Positions 47,731-59,900 of a stretch of DNA of 64,000 bases are shown one piece after another. Source of the DNA: Elysia chlorotica (lineage: Eukaryota; Mollusca; Gastropoda; Plakobranchidae); contig RQTK01000927.1 of the NCBI GenBank assembly GCA_003991915.1, positions 82,326 to 146,325 on the forward strand, written 5' to 3'. The first letter of the stretch is position 1, and each line of letters starts with the position of its first letter. The translations under genes were made by a program, and so were the position numbers. Below the pieces are notes generated by a model. It was not told where the DNA came from. It was given only the letters and a program-made list of their open reading frames with translations, and did no database searches.

Positions 47731-50700
47731 ATGGCGCCAATAGATCCAAGAAATGTGAGCAGTTTGAGTGAAGAGGAACTTTCAGAAATGCTTAAAGGCT
47801 TTGGAGTGGATGTTGGTCCGATAAATGGTAAAGCGGTTTAAAACTATAAAAGCTGGATAATTTCACAATTGACAATCATCACAACATCACTTATCTCGCT
47901 TATAATAAAAAAGAAAATTGGCTGGTTTCTGTGGCTTCGTTGAGATTTATAAGTACTCAGTTGTCTAATTGTTTAGATTCAGTTTAAAAACATTATATTA
48001 CCACTGCAAACATATCTTCCTGATCACATACAACTTATAGTGTTCTAACATTGTTCTAGAATTCTAACACGAATGATGGTTAAGCTATGAGGCCAATTTT
48101 GTGTCGCTATGGATTTTTTTTTAAGTTCAGTATTTTCAAAACAACTCATTATTTCTCAAAACGAAACTACAACGATAAAAATAAGCAGAAAATGTTTGCA
48201 ATTTGTGAAAAAAACATTTTTATTATTTAATGTAGATTGCATCTACCATCAAACCACTGTTTTGAAACCAAAACATTCCTTGCTTGTATGTGATAAATGT
48301 CAATATTAATTTTTTTTGTTTCTTATTTAAACACATTTCTCAATTTCTTTGTAGTGGCTACAAGAAGAACATATGAGAGGTATTTGATAAAGCTGCAAAC
48401 TGGCCAAGCTTCCCCTCCCTCAAAGCATGAACCAGCAGACAATGATGAGGATGAAGACACTGGTACGATAGACTAAATCCTAAATAAAAAAATGTTTTAA
48501 ATGATTAAAAGCGTAGTGCAATTGTTGTGTTTTTTTTTATGTCCTTTGTTGTTTTTTTTAGAGGGGGGGGGGTTGTTACCAAAATAAGAAAACATGAACA
48601 TAGTGTGCAGTGTAGAATATAATATATTGTTCCCTTGTTAAGCAAAAACCAACTAGCATTTCCCCATAAAATCAAAAACATTAGTGATGTTTTTGTCCAT
48701 GCCATTTGTGAATGAAATCCTGCGACAAAGTAATGGAACAAATCTTCACATGTTTTTAATAATTGATTACTGTCCTTGGAAGATAATACACAACTGCCCA
48801 AACACCCCAAAGAATTTGGATATCTGTAGTATACTTTTTTAGCAGTGGTACTAGCACCGCTGTCTTGTCGTCAGATATGCTAAGCTTAGTAAATTAATTG
48901 ACGATTTTACATTTTTGTCGGCATGCTGTACATGCGGCAGGGTTGACTGCTGCTAATTTAGTTTGTATTTGTAAACAAGTCTTAAACTCACACCCCTTGA
49001 AAGTAGGCTGACATTTTTTAAATTGGTTTTTGTCTTTTTCACAGAAGTAATTCTCAAACAGCCTCCCCCTCAACAACAAATGGCGTGAGTACTGGTGAAA
49101 AAAAAAAAAAATTTTTTTCCTGAAATAAAGGCTCTTGTTTTCTTACACCTCAGTCCTCAGGAAGACCCTGACTAGAGAATTGTTTCATTAATTTGTGTGT
49201 GTATATGTGAAGCTTGTAAATCATCCTTGAATACATTATGGGTACAAAGTAAATTCTATGTATGGAAAGGGCCTCACAGGGCTACGATTATGACATAAAG
49301 GCAAAGTTATGCCAAATTGCAAGTGCTATATCATTGTAAATGTGAAAATGAGATCTAACTAAACATTCAGATTGAAAGTGGGCTAATAAATTTTTGCTTT
49401 ATCTTATTAAAAATGGATTGTCCGATATAAAGCAGAAATAAGCATTATTTTTAAAAAAGAGAAAATTGTAGCACAGTGACAATATTCTAATTAATTTCTT
49501 AAAGATAAAGTTGCAGCAGCTTAAAAAGTTTAAATCTCTGTAATTGTTGTGGGAAAAAGGTTCCTAATTTTTTTCCTTTAAATATTAAGATTAAATTTTA
49601 TCTTAGTGAAGTATATATATATATACACACTTAGTAATATTTTGATTAACTAAAGCTTAAATCCAAATTTTCCAGTTATTTTTATTGAAGAGAGGAAGTT
49701 GTATCTTTAAAACTTCTCAAATATGCATGTTTTTAAATTTTTCTTCTGTTCCAATGATGTTTATCAAGTTCCTCCTCTCAACCGAGACAAAGGCATCACG
49801 TGCCTGAGAGTCACATACCAACACCAAAAGGAGATAGTTTGAGTCGCCCAACACTAAGTTCAGCAAAAAAAACAACCAGCGCAGCCTTTGTCCCTTATAC
49901 AAGACCTTCACAGTAAGTTCAAATTAATACATTTGTTATGTGAATGCATCATTGAGAGACCCATACCTGTTCTGACTTAAATAAATCTATAAATAAATCT
50001 TCAGGCTAATTTGTGTCAATTATTTTTGCCAGCATATATTCATCATTGATACATAACATGTATTTTGAAGAACCAGGCTTACTTAATGCTAGCTTATGTC
50101 AGCATTTTCTTTCAATTCTAAGAACCATGCACATGCGCGCATTAAAGTCTTAAATCAAATTAACTGTAATTATAAAAGATAGAGATGATGAAAGTAGTGC
50201 TCACGGTTTTAAAGAAATACCCCTGGCTTACTTAATGCTAGCTTATGTCAGCATTTTCTCAAGTCTAAGAACCATGCACACGCGCGCGTTAAAGTCTTAA
50301 ATCTAATTAACTGTAATCATAAAAAGATAGAGATGATGAAAGTAGTGCTCACGGTTTTAAAGAAATACCCCAATTGTCAGAAGAGTTAAAGTCTATTTGA
50401 GGGGAACGAACTAGCTCAAGTAGTAGAGTGTTGTTCTTTGGATCAGGAGGTCTACTGTTCAAAAGCCAGGATCGGTCAAAAACCTATTTGTTCAATTTTT
50501 CCCCTTACTGTTCGGATCAGTGTCTGTGTAATGTGATCGGCTGAGACAGGATAAAGCAGAATACTTGAGGGGTAGAGTACAGAACAGTTAATACTGAACA
50601 AACTACCTCATTAATTTTCAACAGGTGGTTGGATGCATGGTCCGTTGAACATTTTTCTCACTACTCCCAATGCCCTACCTCCATTATATTTTTTGTGTGA

Positions 50701-51717
50701 CATCAATTGTCTGATTTACGACAATCACTGTTGGTCAGCTAATTTTTACGGCCCAAACTCGAATAACATCAAAATGTCGTCTTGTGGGCAATTCTACACT
50801 CTACATGCAGTGAGCAGTAAAACGTCGACAATCGATCCTCAGATTGCCGACAATAGTCGGCACATTCAGTCCCACTGTCGACAATTTTGTCGGAAAATTA
50901 TTTTAGCTTGGCCCACGTCATCAGGAAACTCTGCTATTAGATCTAGAGAAATTCTTGACACTGTCATAAAACAAAGAAGTGTATCAATTCTAAATTTAAA
51001 TCAAGCGTGCACAGTTCAATGTTTTTTCACTTTGGACACAATTTTAGAACCCATTGACTTTCCTTTATATTGTACATGTAATCTTAACCTTATTTTGACC
51101 AAGTTTCATAAAATTTGATCCTGCCATACTGGAGTTCTCATAACATCAAATACAGATAGTCATTCCCTAGATCTAACTTTGAAAGTTTATCAGCTGGACT
51201 CATGAAGCCGATGACATCATGCTCTGCAGAGTTCAGCCAGGAATTCCCCATTGATTTTGAATCTTTCTCGATGTAGATCTAATCATAGTCTACCAAAACC
51301 GAGACTAGATCTTTCTCTCTCTATCTCACTATCTCTGTCTATCTATCTAGTTCTATCTCTCTTCACTCATTACTTATTTAAATTCAACCTTCATTTCTCT
51401 CACTTTCTCTGACTCTCTGTCTCTCTCTGCATCTCTCTCTCTCTATTTCTCTCTCTCTCTCTCCCTCCCTCTCTCCCTCCCTCCCCTCCCCCTTACATTT
51501 CGACATAAAATCAATTATCAATCTCCTTGCCTGTGCATCCCTTCTTTGCAGGTCTGCCCCATTGCAGCAGCAACAACAAAGTACCGGAGGTATTCCAGGG
51601 TGGGTAAAACTCACAGCTGTAGCAGTGTTTTTGGTCCTTGCCTACCTTATCTACATAAATATGGAGCCCAATGCAGTCAGCAACATTCCCAGCATTCCTA
51701 ACAAGGTGCAAGTCTAA
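47731..51717 (+). CDS. Emerin-like LEM-domain inner nuclear membrane protein, complete
   Basis: Five exons, 47731-47827, 48355-48462, 49045-49084, 49769-49912 and 51552-51717, join in frame to 184 aa with GT/AG borders. Residues about 8-50 form a LEM domain (SLSEEELSEMLKGFGVDVGP, then TRRTYERYLIKL), the helix pair that binds BAF on chromatin. The middle is acidic and then Ser/Pro/Gln-rich and probably disordered. One transmembrane segment lies at about 148-166 (VKLTAVAVFLVLAYLIYIN), followed by an 18-residue lumenal tail, so the protein is tail-anchored like emerin. Lengths of emerins vary; 184 is short (human 254). The start at 47731 is chosen over an in-frame ATG at 47659 because the latter would lie in a likely 5' UTR intron. 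LEMD1 or a LAP2-like origin is possible, but the single LEM plus a single C-terminal membrane helix fits emerin best. Confidence 0.92.
50076..50371. repeat. 150-bp direct tandem duplication in LEM intron 4
   Basis: 50076-50225 and 50226-50371 are the same sequence with about ten small differences (for example CACATGCGCGCATTAA against CACACGCGCGCGTTAA). It contains no coding sequence. Confidence 0.95.
50402..50600 (+). repeat. SINE copy with tRNA-like head in LEM intron 4
   Basis: A-box-like TAGCTCAAGTAGTAGAG (50412-50428) and B-box-like CTGTTCAAAAGCC (about 50455-50467), followed by GATCAGTGTCTGTGTAATGT-GATCGGCTGAGACAGG, the family core in sense orientation. A polymerase III promoter is implied by the boxes; activity is unknown. 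Confidence 0.75.
51300..51495. repeat. CT-rich simple sequence in LEM intron 4
   Basis: Pyrimidine-rich CTCT/TCTATC tract ending about 55 bp before the last LEM exon; it could serve as an extended polypyrimidine tract. Confidence 0.85.
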
Positions 51718-52039
51718 TGTTGTCTTAGCAATGCTCTGTTTTTTTTCTGGATGATATAAACAAATGAAATATGCCATGGTATGTGCTGACATAAATAAGA
51801 GATAGCCTGGAATTGTGACATATGTTTGTTGTCGATGACTATAAAACAATGACTGTTAAATATTTAGCTACCAAGTTTGATCTGGTATTATTCGAACAAT
51901 GAAACAAAATTGCCTAGCCAAAAACTTCACCTTTTTGTAATATGTCATCTGACTTAGTTTTTTGTAATGAAGATTGTAACTGCAATTGTTTTTTTGTTGT
52001 TTTTTTTAGACATAATAGACTGAGATATTACAGAAATGT

Positions 52040-52291
52040 GAGGTAGCTAGGGTGAATCAGGCACAATTCGCTAATAAGTAATATAAGTTTGCAGTTAGAG
52101 CCCTCTAAATATTTAAGAATACTATATATTGACTTTTTTTCATTTTCAAATTAAATATCTCTGGTTCTAGAAATGATAAGAGTTATAATTCTTTCAACCT
52201 CTTAAAGTGTACTTGAATCTTTTTGACACACTATCAATAACTCCAAAAGTCAGATATCCGATTTGTGCCGGATTCACCCTGGTTGCCTCTC
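52040..52291. mobile_element. MITE-like element, copy B, in the LEM 3' UTR
   Basis: The left end GAGGTAGCTAGGGTGAATCA-GGCAC (52040-52064) is the imperfect inverted complement of the right end GTGCCGGATTCACCCTGGTT-GCCTCTC (52265-52291). It is noncoding. Its left end and interior resemble 8340-8590. It lies between the LEM stop codon and the AATAAA at 52500, so it would be transcribed and could fold into a hairpin in the mRNA. Confidence 0.7.
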
Positions 52292-52499
52292 AAATAATAA
52301 ATCTGTCGAGAATTTGTTAATAGCTGGACTGTTTATCACACCTGAGTGGTCTGCATACAACTCCTGAGATTATGTTGTTTTTTTTCTTCCTCTTTTGGTC
52401 TAATGTTTTTCTAACTTTATTGTAGATCTACACATTTTTCTTGTTGAGATTTTTGTTCCTTGTACAGAAATTTATTGTGTTATCAATTGATATCATGCA

Positions 52500-52505
52500 A
52501 ATAAA
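52500..52505 (+). terminator. Candidate LEM gene polyadenylation signal
   Basis: AATAAA about 780 bp after the LEM stop codon, with GT/T-rich sequence following. Confidence 0.5.
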
Positions 52506-55494
52506 ATATGGATTTCTTCTACAGAATGGATTAAGAGTGAAGGATTTTTTTTTACCTTGACTTGTTGAGTTGTACATAATTATTGTCTTTTGCGAGTATT
52601 ATAAATATTTCCTTAGAGAGTTTCAAACAGATTACTAGAACAAGCTACAATAGTGCATACTTGCAAGGGCACCCGGTGCTGCGGAACATAGAAAAAAATC
52701 TGTTTTTTTCTAGTATGTACAGCATATCACTAGAGTTTTGGTTTAACGGGACATGGAAATCATGAACTTAGAAAGTTTACAGCGGCAGGGGGGCCCGAAC
52801 TTGGTTCTCCAAAATAACGCTCAATCAAACCGTACAGCAATATTTTGGGCCAACCTTCCACACAACAGTCTAAACCCTAGGCTAGGTCTAGACAAAGGAT
52901 GTGAATGTTTAGCGTGATAAAGTGTGTAAATGTAATAATACAGTAGGAGAAGGGCTGTTCAACAGGCATGCTGTCAAGGATACAGCAGTGAGATTGGTCA
53001 GCCCAGTGAGGAATGAGGTGGAGATAGAGAGACTCGGAGACACAGAGTTTTTAGGGTACATCAGCACTGTAACGGCTATTTTGTGGAGAAAGAGAAAGAG
53101 AGAGGGGAGGGGGGATTACGGGTGTTACTGTTAGGTCCAGGTGGTCTCAGATCTTGAGCAACCGTACACACAAAAATTATTTCATAGTCGTGGATCATTA
53201 AATTTGTTTCAAAACTAAAAGGAGATAATAAGTGTTAAAAATTGGAATTTTAGGTAGGACATGTCTATAGCAGGAGCTTGCTTACACAGTTACAGCAGGA
53301 TTTTCTCCTGGATCCAAATGTCCAGCTGTAGTAATGTTTCACTGTGATGTCAAGGCTTTTGAGAAACATGAGTCAAATATATTCACACAAGAAATTCATT
53401 TAAAAAAATTATTCTCCTTTAATAATGAACCTGCACAGTATGGATGTAGATATGAATTGAGTTTGAATGAAAAAACGTTCAAATTTATCGAGTAAAATAA
53501 TTGATATTGAAACAAATATAAAAATATCAACATTTTGATATAATGTACTGTACAAAACCATGTTTTAAACATGCTTTGCTTGAAAAGTTAACTAGGCCTA
53601 TAATAAAAAAAATGACATTTCCTTACTGATGTGGAAAGTGGGCTCAAAGTGACTTCTCTTTAAAGTTCTAAAAAGTTGCTTTATCAACAAAATTTTAAAA
53701 TGCCATATCGTCACTTTGATTTTCAACCCCCATGTCCAGACACAAAAACTCTGTGCAACAGATTTAAAATTGAAATAATTCGATGAACTAGTTTTGAGTT
53801 CCTACCTCAAGCCTACTTATACTGCTGAGCACCACCTAATAATTTTAGCAATAAACAATTTCTACGTTTTATAGTTCCTATCGGACATTAATCTTTAATT
53901 TTTATATAATTATTTTACAATGTGAACATAGAAAGCAATATGCTATGTAAATTGGAATTATAAGAGGGAAAAGGCAGCCTTGGTGCTTTAAAGTATAAAA
54001 TATATGGCTGTTTTAAAAAAATGCATGATTATGTTCTATGAGGAACATTTTAATGTGTAGAGAGGTAGACAATTATCAGGGGTGCCGCTAGACCAAAATG
54101 AACAGTGAATGTAATGGCAACCTACTTTTAAATGCTGTTTGCCTATTACAATCAGGACCCTAACCCTTGACTTCCAATCTGTCGAAGAGCATTGGAGTAT
54201 TTGGACAGACTTTACTTTCAAACTTGGACAGTTACCACTTGGTTCGCACAAAAAAAAAAAAATTCAATAATGAAATTTATTGAAAGGGAAAGTGGATCCA
54301 GGTGAAAATACCTTCCTTGAAACTCGCATGGAATTTTACCATTTTTTAAATGACTATGACCATGTAGAGTTCTCTGTCCATCCACTGTAGGATATAGCCC
54401 TAGAACAGTATTGTTGAGCCATATCCTTGTACCTTCCTGGCATTCTCAATCTTGTCCCATTCCGTGACTCAAAAGGGTCAGTCAGTGATTTTTTTTGTAT
54501 GTGTTGCCTTCCATGCTTACAAAATTGACTGGTAGTGCTACAGTATAAGGAATTAGTTTAAAGAAAATGAAAGCTGTCAACAAATTAAATCACACTCATC
54601 CTCATAGGATAGGTACAAACTAGTTACAATATTACAATTACATGTAAATTTAAGTAAAAACTAAAATGTTTTAAACTATTTTACAAATGGGTACAAGAAG
54701 AACTACAAAATGTATGTAATACTTAATTTTAAAATCATTAAATCAGAATGTGAGTTATAAATCATTGATACCTTCCCTAATCTTTGTGTCTCTTTTTCTT
54801 TTCTTAGTTCAATATGTACTAGTACATAGTTATTCTTGATTTTTTTTTCTTTTTGTGGAAGTAAGGAATTGCATATGGCTGTGTTGAACTTGAAGACGAG
54901 TTCTGGTGTTGCAAGTTTTGTTTGTTTGTTTTTTAAGCCATGCTCGCAATAATAACCATATAAAATAATACAAGTAGTTGAAGCTGACTAAGACTTCCTA
55001 AAATAAAAAACCAACAATAAAAATAATGATATTAATATGAGGAGAAGATTTGTAATCATAATAAAATGTGTATTGATTTTTTCCTGCATTATTTTATGTC
55101 GAATTAATATCAAAATTAATAAATTTACAACTACAACGTACAAGTTCATTGTATAAGTTGGTAAAAACAATTTGGACTCATTGTATTACTGATTTGATTT
55201 TCTACTCCTTTTTTATGATTCTGTTGGTGTTGTTTTTTCCTTTTCTTTAATTTGCATGAATTAGAAACTAGATCGAGTTTCATCATCAAAATCAGCTCTT
55301 CAACTTATTTTTATGTACAGTACATTCTTTTTCAAACATCTTGAATATTTTTGATAAAATAGATTACAAATTAATGACCTCTAGACTTCTAAGTGAATAA
55401 TATCCACAACAGTAAGAGAATAGCAACAGTAGAACAATGTAGCCTACTTGGAATTAAAAAAAAATATACCATACAGCACATTAGTTATCACATA
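52506..55494. other. Gene-free interval
   Basis: AT-rich sequence; a short SINE fragment (CATCAGCACTGTA--GGCTAT-TTGTGGA) is at about 53057-53085. No coding exon is seen. Confidence 0.65.
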
Positions 55495-55499
55495 TCAGT

Positions 55500-56280
55500 T
55501 CCATAGAGAGCGAAAGAAGAAAAGGGAAGCCAAAATAGACATAACTAGAAGAAGAGGACAAAGATAAACAAGAGAGAGAGGTGAAAGAAAAAGAACAAAA
55601 GAGAGCAGAACGAGAGGAGGGGGGGGGGGGGGGGGGGGGGGTTGGAAACCTAGAGACCAGTCAAAAATAGCCAGAAAAAAAATTGGAGAGGGGGTGAGTG
55701 TTTCAGTAAAACAAGAAAAAGAGCCAGGGTGATAAGAACAACAAAAAAGTCCACAGAGGAAGAAAAAAAAAAAGAATGCCGATAGAAGAAAGTCAATGAG
55801 AGAGGGGAAGTGAAGAAGAATAAAATACATGTAGTCGAGCGAGAGGGATACAAAATGGAAAAGGGGGGGGGGGGGGGGGGGCGGATGGCGGATAGGAAAA
55901 AAGAGACGGAGGGTGGCACGAAGGGAAAAGGAAGCCACGGAATGGTATGGGGATGAGGGGAAGAGAGCAAAAGAAGATGAGGGTAGAGATACACACAGAG
56001 GGTAGAAATTGGAAAAGAAAAGTAAGCCGAGAAAGATAGAAAGAAAAAAGAAGAAATGATATAAGAGACAGAGAATACGAAAAATGAACGTCGGGAGAGA
56101 GAAGAAAAAGGAAGAAGAGGTCAAGAACAGGGAAGAAAAGGAAAAGGAGGAGGACGATGAAAGAATACGCAGGATAGAGAGAAAAGAAAAAGAAATGGCG
56201 AGAAAATGATTTGAACGCCAAGAAAGCAGAGAAAACAGAAATCTTTAAAGGAAGAAGAAAGAGGGGAAAAGACTTAGTTT
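55500..56280 (+). repeat. Long polypurine tract with G homopolymers
   Basis: For almost 800 bp the plus strand is nearly all A and G, including G runs of 23 (55619-55641) and 19 (55863-55881). The minus-strand frames, rich in Phe/Leu/Ser/Pro, follow from the composition and are not genes. Confidence 0.9.
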
Positions 56281-56915
56281 ACACTGGAAGTTTGTTGTTG
56301 ATAAATCAAAATCCTATAAAGTATAATTATGTAGGGCAGATTCTTGCTGTGTAGAAGCCCCTCTTGAAGTTGAAACACAAGACTCCCAAAACCAGTGTCC
56401 CGAACTGCCTTTTACTAACCACGATCTTCTGACTTTTTCATTCATTGCACTACGAACTGTGAAGTTTAAGACTTTTTGCGGTATGTGGTACTTTTTTCTT
56501 CTTATATAGGGGTCCCATGCGGTACGGAAAGAAAATGGGTTCAGAGTGCAAACTCCGGCCGCCGCCCCCTCGCAGTGCTCTACTGCTGAAGGCTACAACT
56601 ACAACACACTCAAGCATTACAAGCAGCGAATCACAATCACATAGTGGTTTAGCACCCACAGAGATCAAACTTTACATGGTCAAGCCTGAGGGACGCTCTT
56701 TAGCTACCAGTGCAATTATATCTCTAGATTCTACATTCAAGATCTGGATCTAGAATCTCATAGGCCTGGGTCTAGTGAAGTCCTCGCCGGCGCCTTTGCG
56801 TAGACTTTCTTTTCTAAAATAGACTAGAAGTCTAGAACTAGATTCTGTATCTACTCCAGTCTCTAGATCTATCTAGGTAAAACCCTCGTAATCTGTGATC
56901 CAACAGATCAGAATC

Positions 56916-59900
56916 ATGGCTGCAACTTTTCGTTTCATGGGTTCACCTATAAAATCAATCGCTTTTGGGTTTAGAAACGCAGGCACAATGATTCGACAAA
57001 CTGCAGCTACAGCAACTAAAAGTTACTCTTCCAGTTCCAGTACCAGTCAACAACAGGAGCAAAGTCCTGATGACGAATTTTCTCTGAGTTTGCTTGATGG
57101 CGATCAAGAAGGTAGACTGCTGACTGGTAGATCTTGATCTAGGTCCTCTTTTTTGTCTTTAGAAAACTTCACTTTTGATACAAAGTGGGCTTACTAAAAT
57201 GAAGATTTTAGGGCTAAATGTAAATTCCTGTATTTAACCACTCCCACAATTGACAATTTTCAAATGCAATTTCTTTAAGTCAGTATTTTGTATGCAGTAG
57301 CTGTATGAACATGTGGATGTTTTCAATAAAAAATTATGGCAAATTCCCTTGTTACTAAAGCTTAGTTCCTTTCTTGTCGGCTCAAGGTAATTCCGTAATA
57401 AGGGCAGCCTCCTCCATCTCATAGTCATGTATGTACTGTCTCGAGCTGGCATCTGCAGGGTGCCCTATAGCTGAGCTTTTGTCTCTGGTTTTTGTCATCA
57501 AGTGTTTTTTGTGTGTCCTCTCTCCCTCTTACCTATGACTTCTATTTCATGGCTACCCAAAGTATAGTGGGAGGGGGTGACTTTCCTTAGTACAGGCCTC
57601 ATCCACATCCATTGTCATTTGGTGATGATGGCAGTTATAAGTTTTGTAATAGGTCTTCAAAATGTAAAAATTGAAAATCATTATAATATTTGCTTTTTTT
57701 CTTTGTCTGTTAAAATTTTATTCCCTCCATACCTTTATCCAGTAATTGACTTTTTTGGAGTGGTGGGAGAGTTAAGTTGAGTTGGTTTTAACGTCCAGCA
57801 TCAGCACTGTATAGGCTATATTGTGGACGGGCCCCAAGATGGACGTCTGACAATTGTTTGTGCTGCCACACACGAGACAGGGCGGGGATACCATGACTCC
57901 TGTCTCAGCCGATCACATTATACTGACACCGACCCAACCAGTTGGGAACGCAACAGCCAGGGGTGGGAGAGGGGTACTCACAAAACTTCAAGCCAAATTC
58001 TCAGCAACGTTAGTCAATTGTAAAGAAAATTAATTGAATATTTAAAAATATGACCCTCTCAACACATTGTGCCGAAATAGACTTTTTTACATGCTTGTAA
58101 CAAAAACAGATTTATACAATTAGTAGGCCTATTTAATTCAAACTATATAAACTTCTACTTAATGATAACACAATTTTTAGAATTAGGTGTCAAAATTTCA
58201 AAATAAGCTTACCTAACTGTATTCATGGTATCTTGATTCCCAATTGAATTATAATACTAACATATCATTGAAAGATATCTCAAATGGACTGGGAGTCTTG
58301 TTGAAAATGAAATCCTTTTTTTTCTTTGTTTTCTATGAAAATACATTTTTACCCATTTTTCCAATTTTTTTTCTTTTCAACAAGGTATTGCTGTGATGTC
58401 AATGAGGCGATTTAGGTACAAAAATGCCATGGGCAGAAATTTGATCAAAAAGGTATGTTCAGTCCATCATAATTATGATTTTATCGCATATCAGAATGTT
58501 AATTTCTGACAAAATTCATATATTGATCATTTAATAAGGAAAATATTATGAAAAAGAAAAACCTTGATGTCTTCATATTTATCTCGGTCTATGCTCATCT
58601 GTGTGTTTATCTGTGTAATTGTTGAAAATGTTTGCAAGTCTATCATTTATTCGTAATTAGCATCAGAAGCATCTTTCTTTTGCCCACAGTTTAATAGGAA
58701 TGAACTCATTTGGATGATATAGGTCAGGCTAGCTAGGTCTTCTTCTATCCATCAAGTGCCATGCTTTGTAGTTTGTGCAATCACTCCCCTCCACACGTCT
58801 GATCCTTTGCTGCTTTTATTGCACCCATCACTGTCTTGATGTGAAGTCATTTTGTTAGTCTGACCATTTCCTCATTTATTTTCCCTGCTGCCATCCCCTT
58901 CAATCATTCTAGATGTCATAAGATGTTTCGGCTTCTCATCACAGAGAAAACCAAGAGTTAGGGCTCTGATTGTACTAGGCGAGCAGCATTTGTGAAGTGG
59001 ATTGCCATTATTTTCCTTGCCATATTTTTCTCTCTCCAAGACTTTTTATGTTTTTAAGGTGTTTACTTTTATTGATTTATCTTTAATAAAAAATTTTTTA
59101 AAAAGTGGAAAAAAGTGAGAGTAATGTAGGTTAATGTCTATGACAGGAAGTACAAATTGTATTCAAGAGACTAGAAAATAGGTTGTTGGAAAATATTAAT
59201 TTTTTTTTCTGATCCTTTAGAGGACAGCAATATTTGTGTTCTAACAAGATTCCCACACCACCATCATTATCATTATTATCTAGTCAACATCCCGCCAAGC
59301 AGATTGGATATCTTTGCATATTCGAGCCAACCTTCACCAAGCCTGTTCTGAGTCAGATGGATGCAGACACTCAGTTGAATTCCTGTCCAGTCTTTTATGT
59401 CGTCTTTCCATTGTTACCTAGGGCAACCTCTTCCTTCGCTACCATCTATTCTTCCATTGAAGATGTTTTTCTGGATATCATAGTGTCTTACTGTGTGACC
59501 AAAGAATCTTTATATGAGTTTCAAAGTTTGCAATGTCACTCATATTTTTTTCTAAATTTATGGGTCATAAAATACTTTTTTAAAGTAAAACCATTTTTGT
59601 TCAAAAACTTTTTTTTTCAGTTTCTGGACTCAATGGAGGAAGTGAAATTCAACAGTAAAATCCGGGTTGTTGTGCTTCGCAGTGAAGTTCCTGGTGTATT
59701 CTGTGCAGGTACATTTAATATTAAATCTGTTTTGGATATTTATCTTCTCTTGCAAATGGTCTGTAATACACCTCAATAACAAAGAAATTTAAACATTTCC
59801 CATCCTATAATTATGCCATGACTATGTGGAGTGTATTGAAGACATTTTGTATTACTTGATTATCAGCTAAGATCAATTAAAAAAAACACATCTTAAGTTA

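Noticed and set aside
50076-50371. Possible CRISPR-like direct repeats
   Set aside because: Only two long units without spacers, in a eukaryotic intron; a plain tandem duplication.
50633-51118. 161-codon open frame in LEM intron 4
   Set aside because: The longest unexplained frame in this part, but it shows no family motif and lies wholly in an intron; it is possibly part of a repeat. Not supported as a gene.
55495-56221. Long Phe/Leu/Pro-rich minus-strand frames (up to 209 codons)
   Set aside because: Composition artefact of the polypurine tract, with poly-Pro from the G runs.
59234-59779. 181-codon plus-strand frame
   Set aside because: It joins the antisense of a retrotransposon tail to AUH exon 3 and intron; only 59621-59708 is coding.
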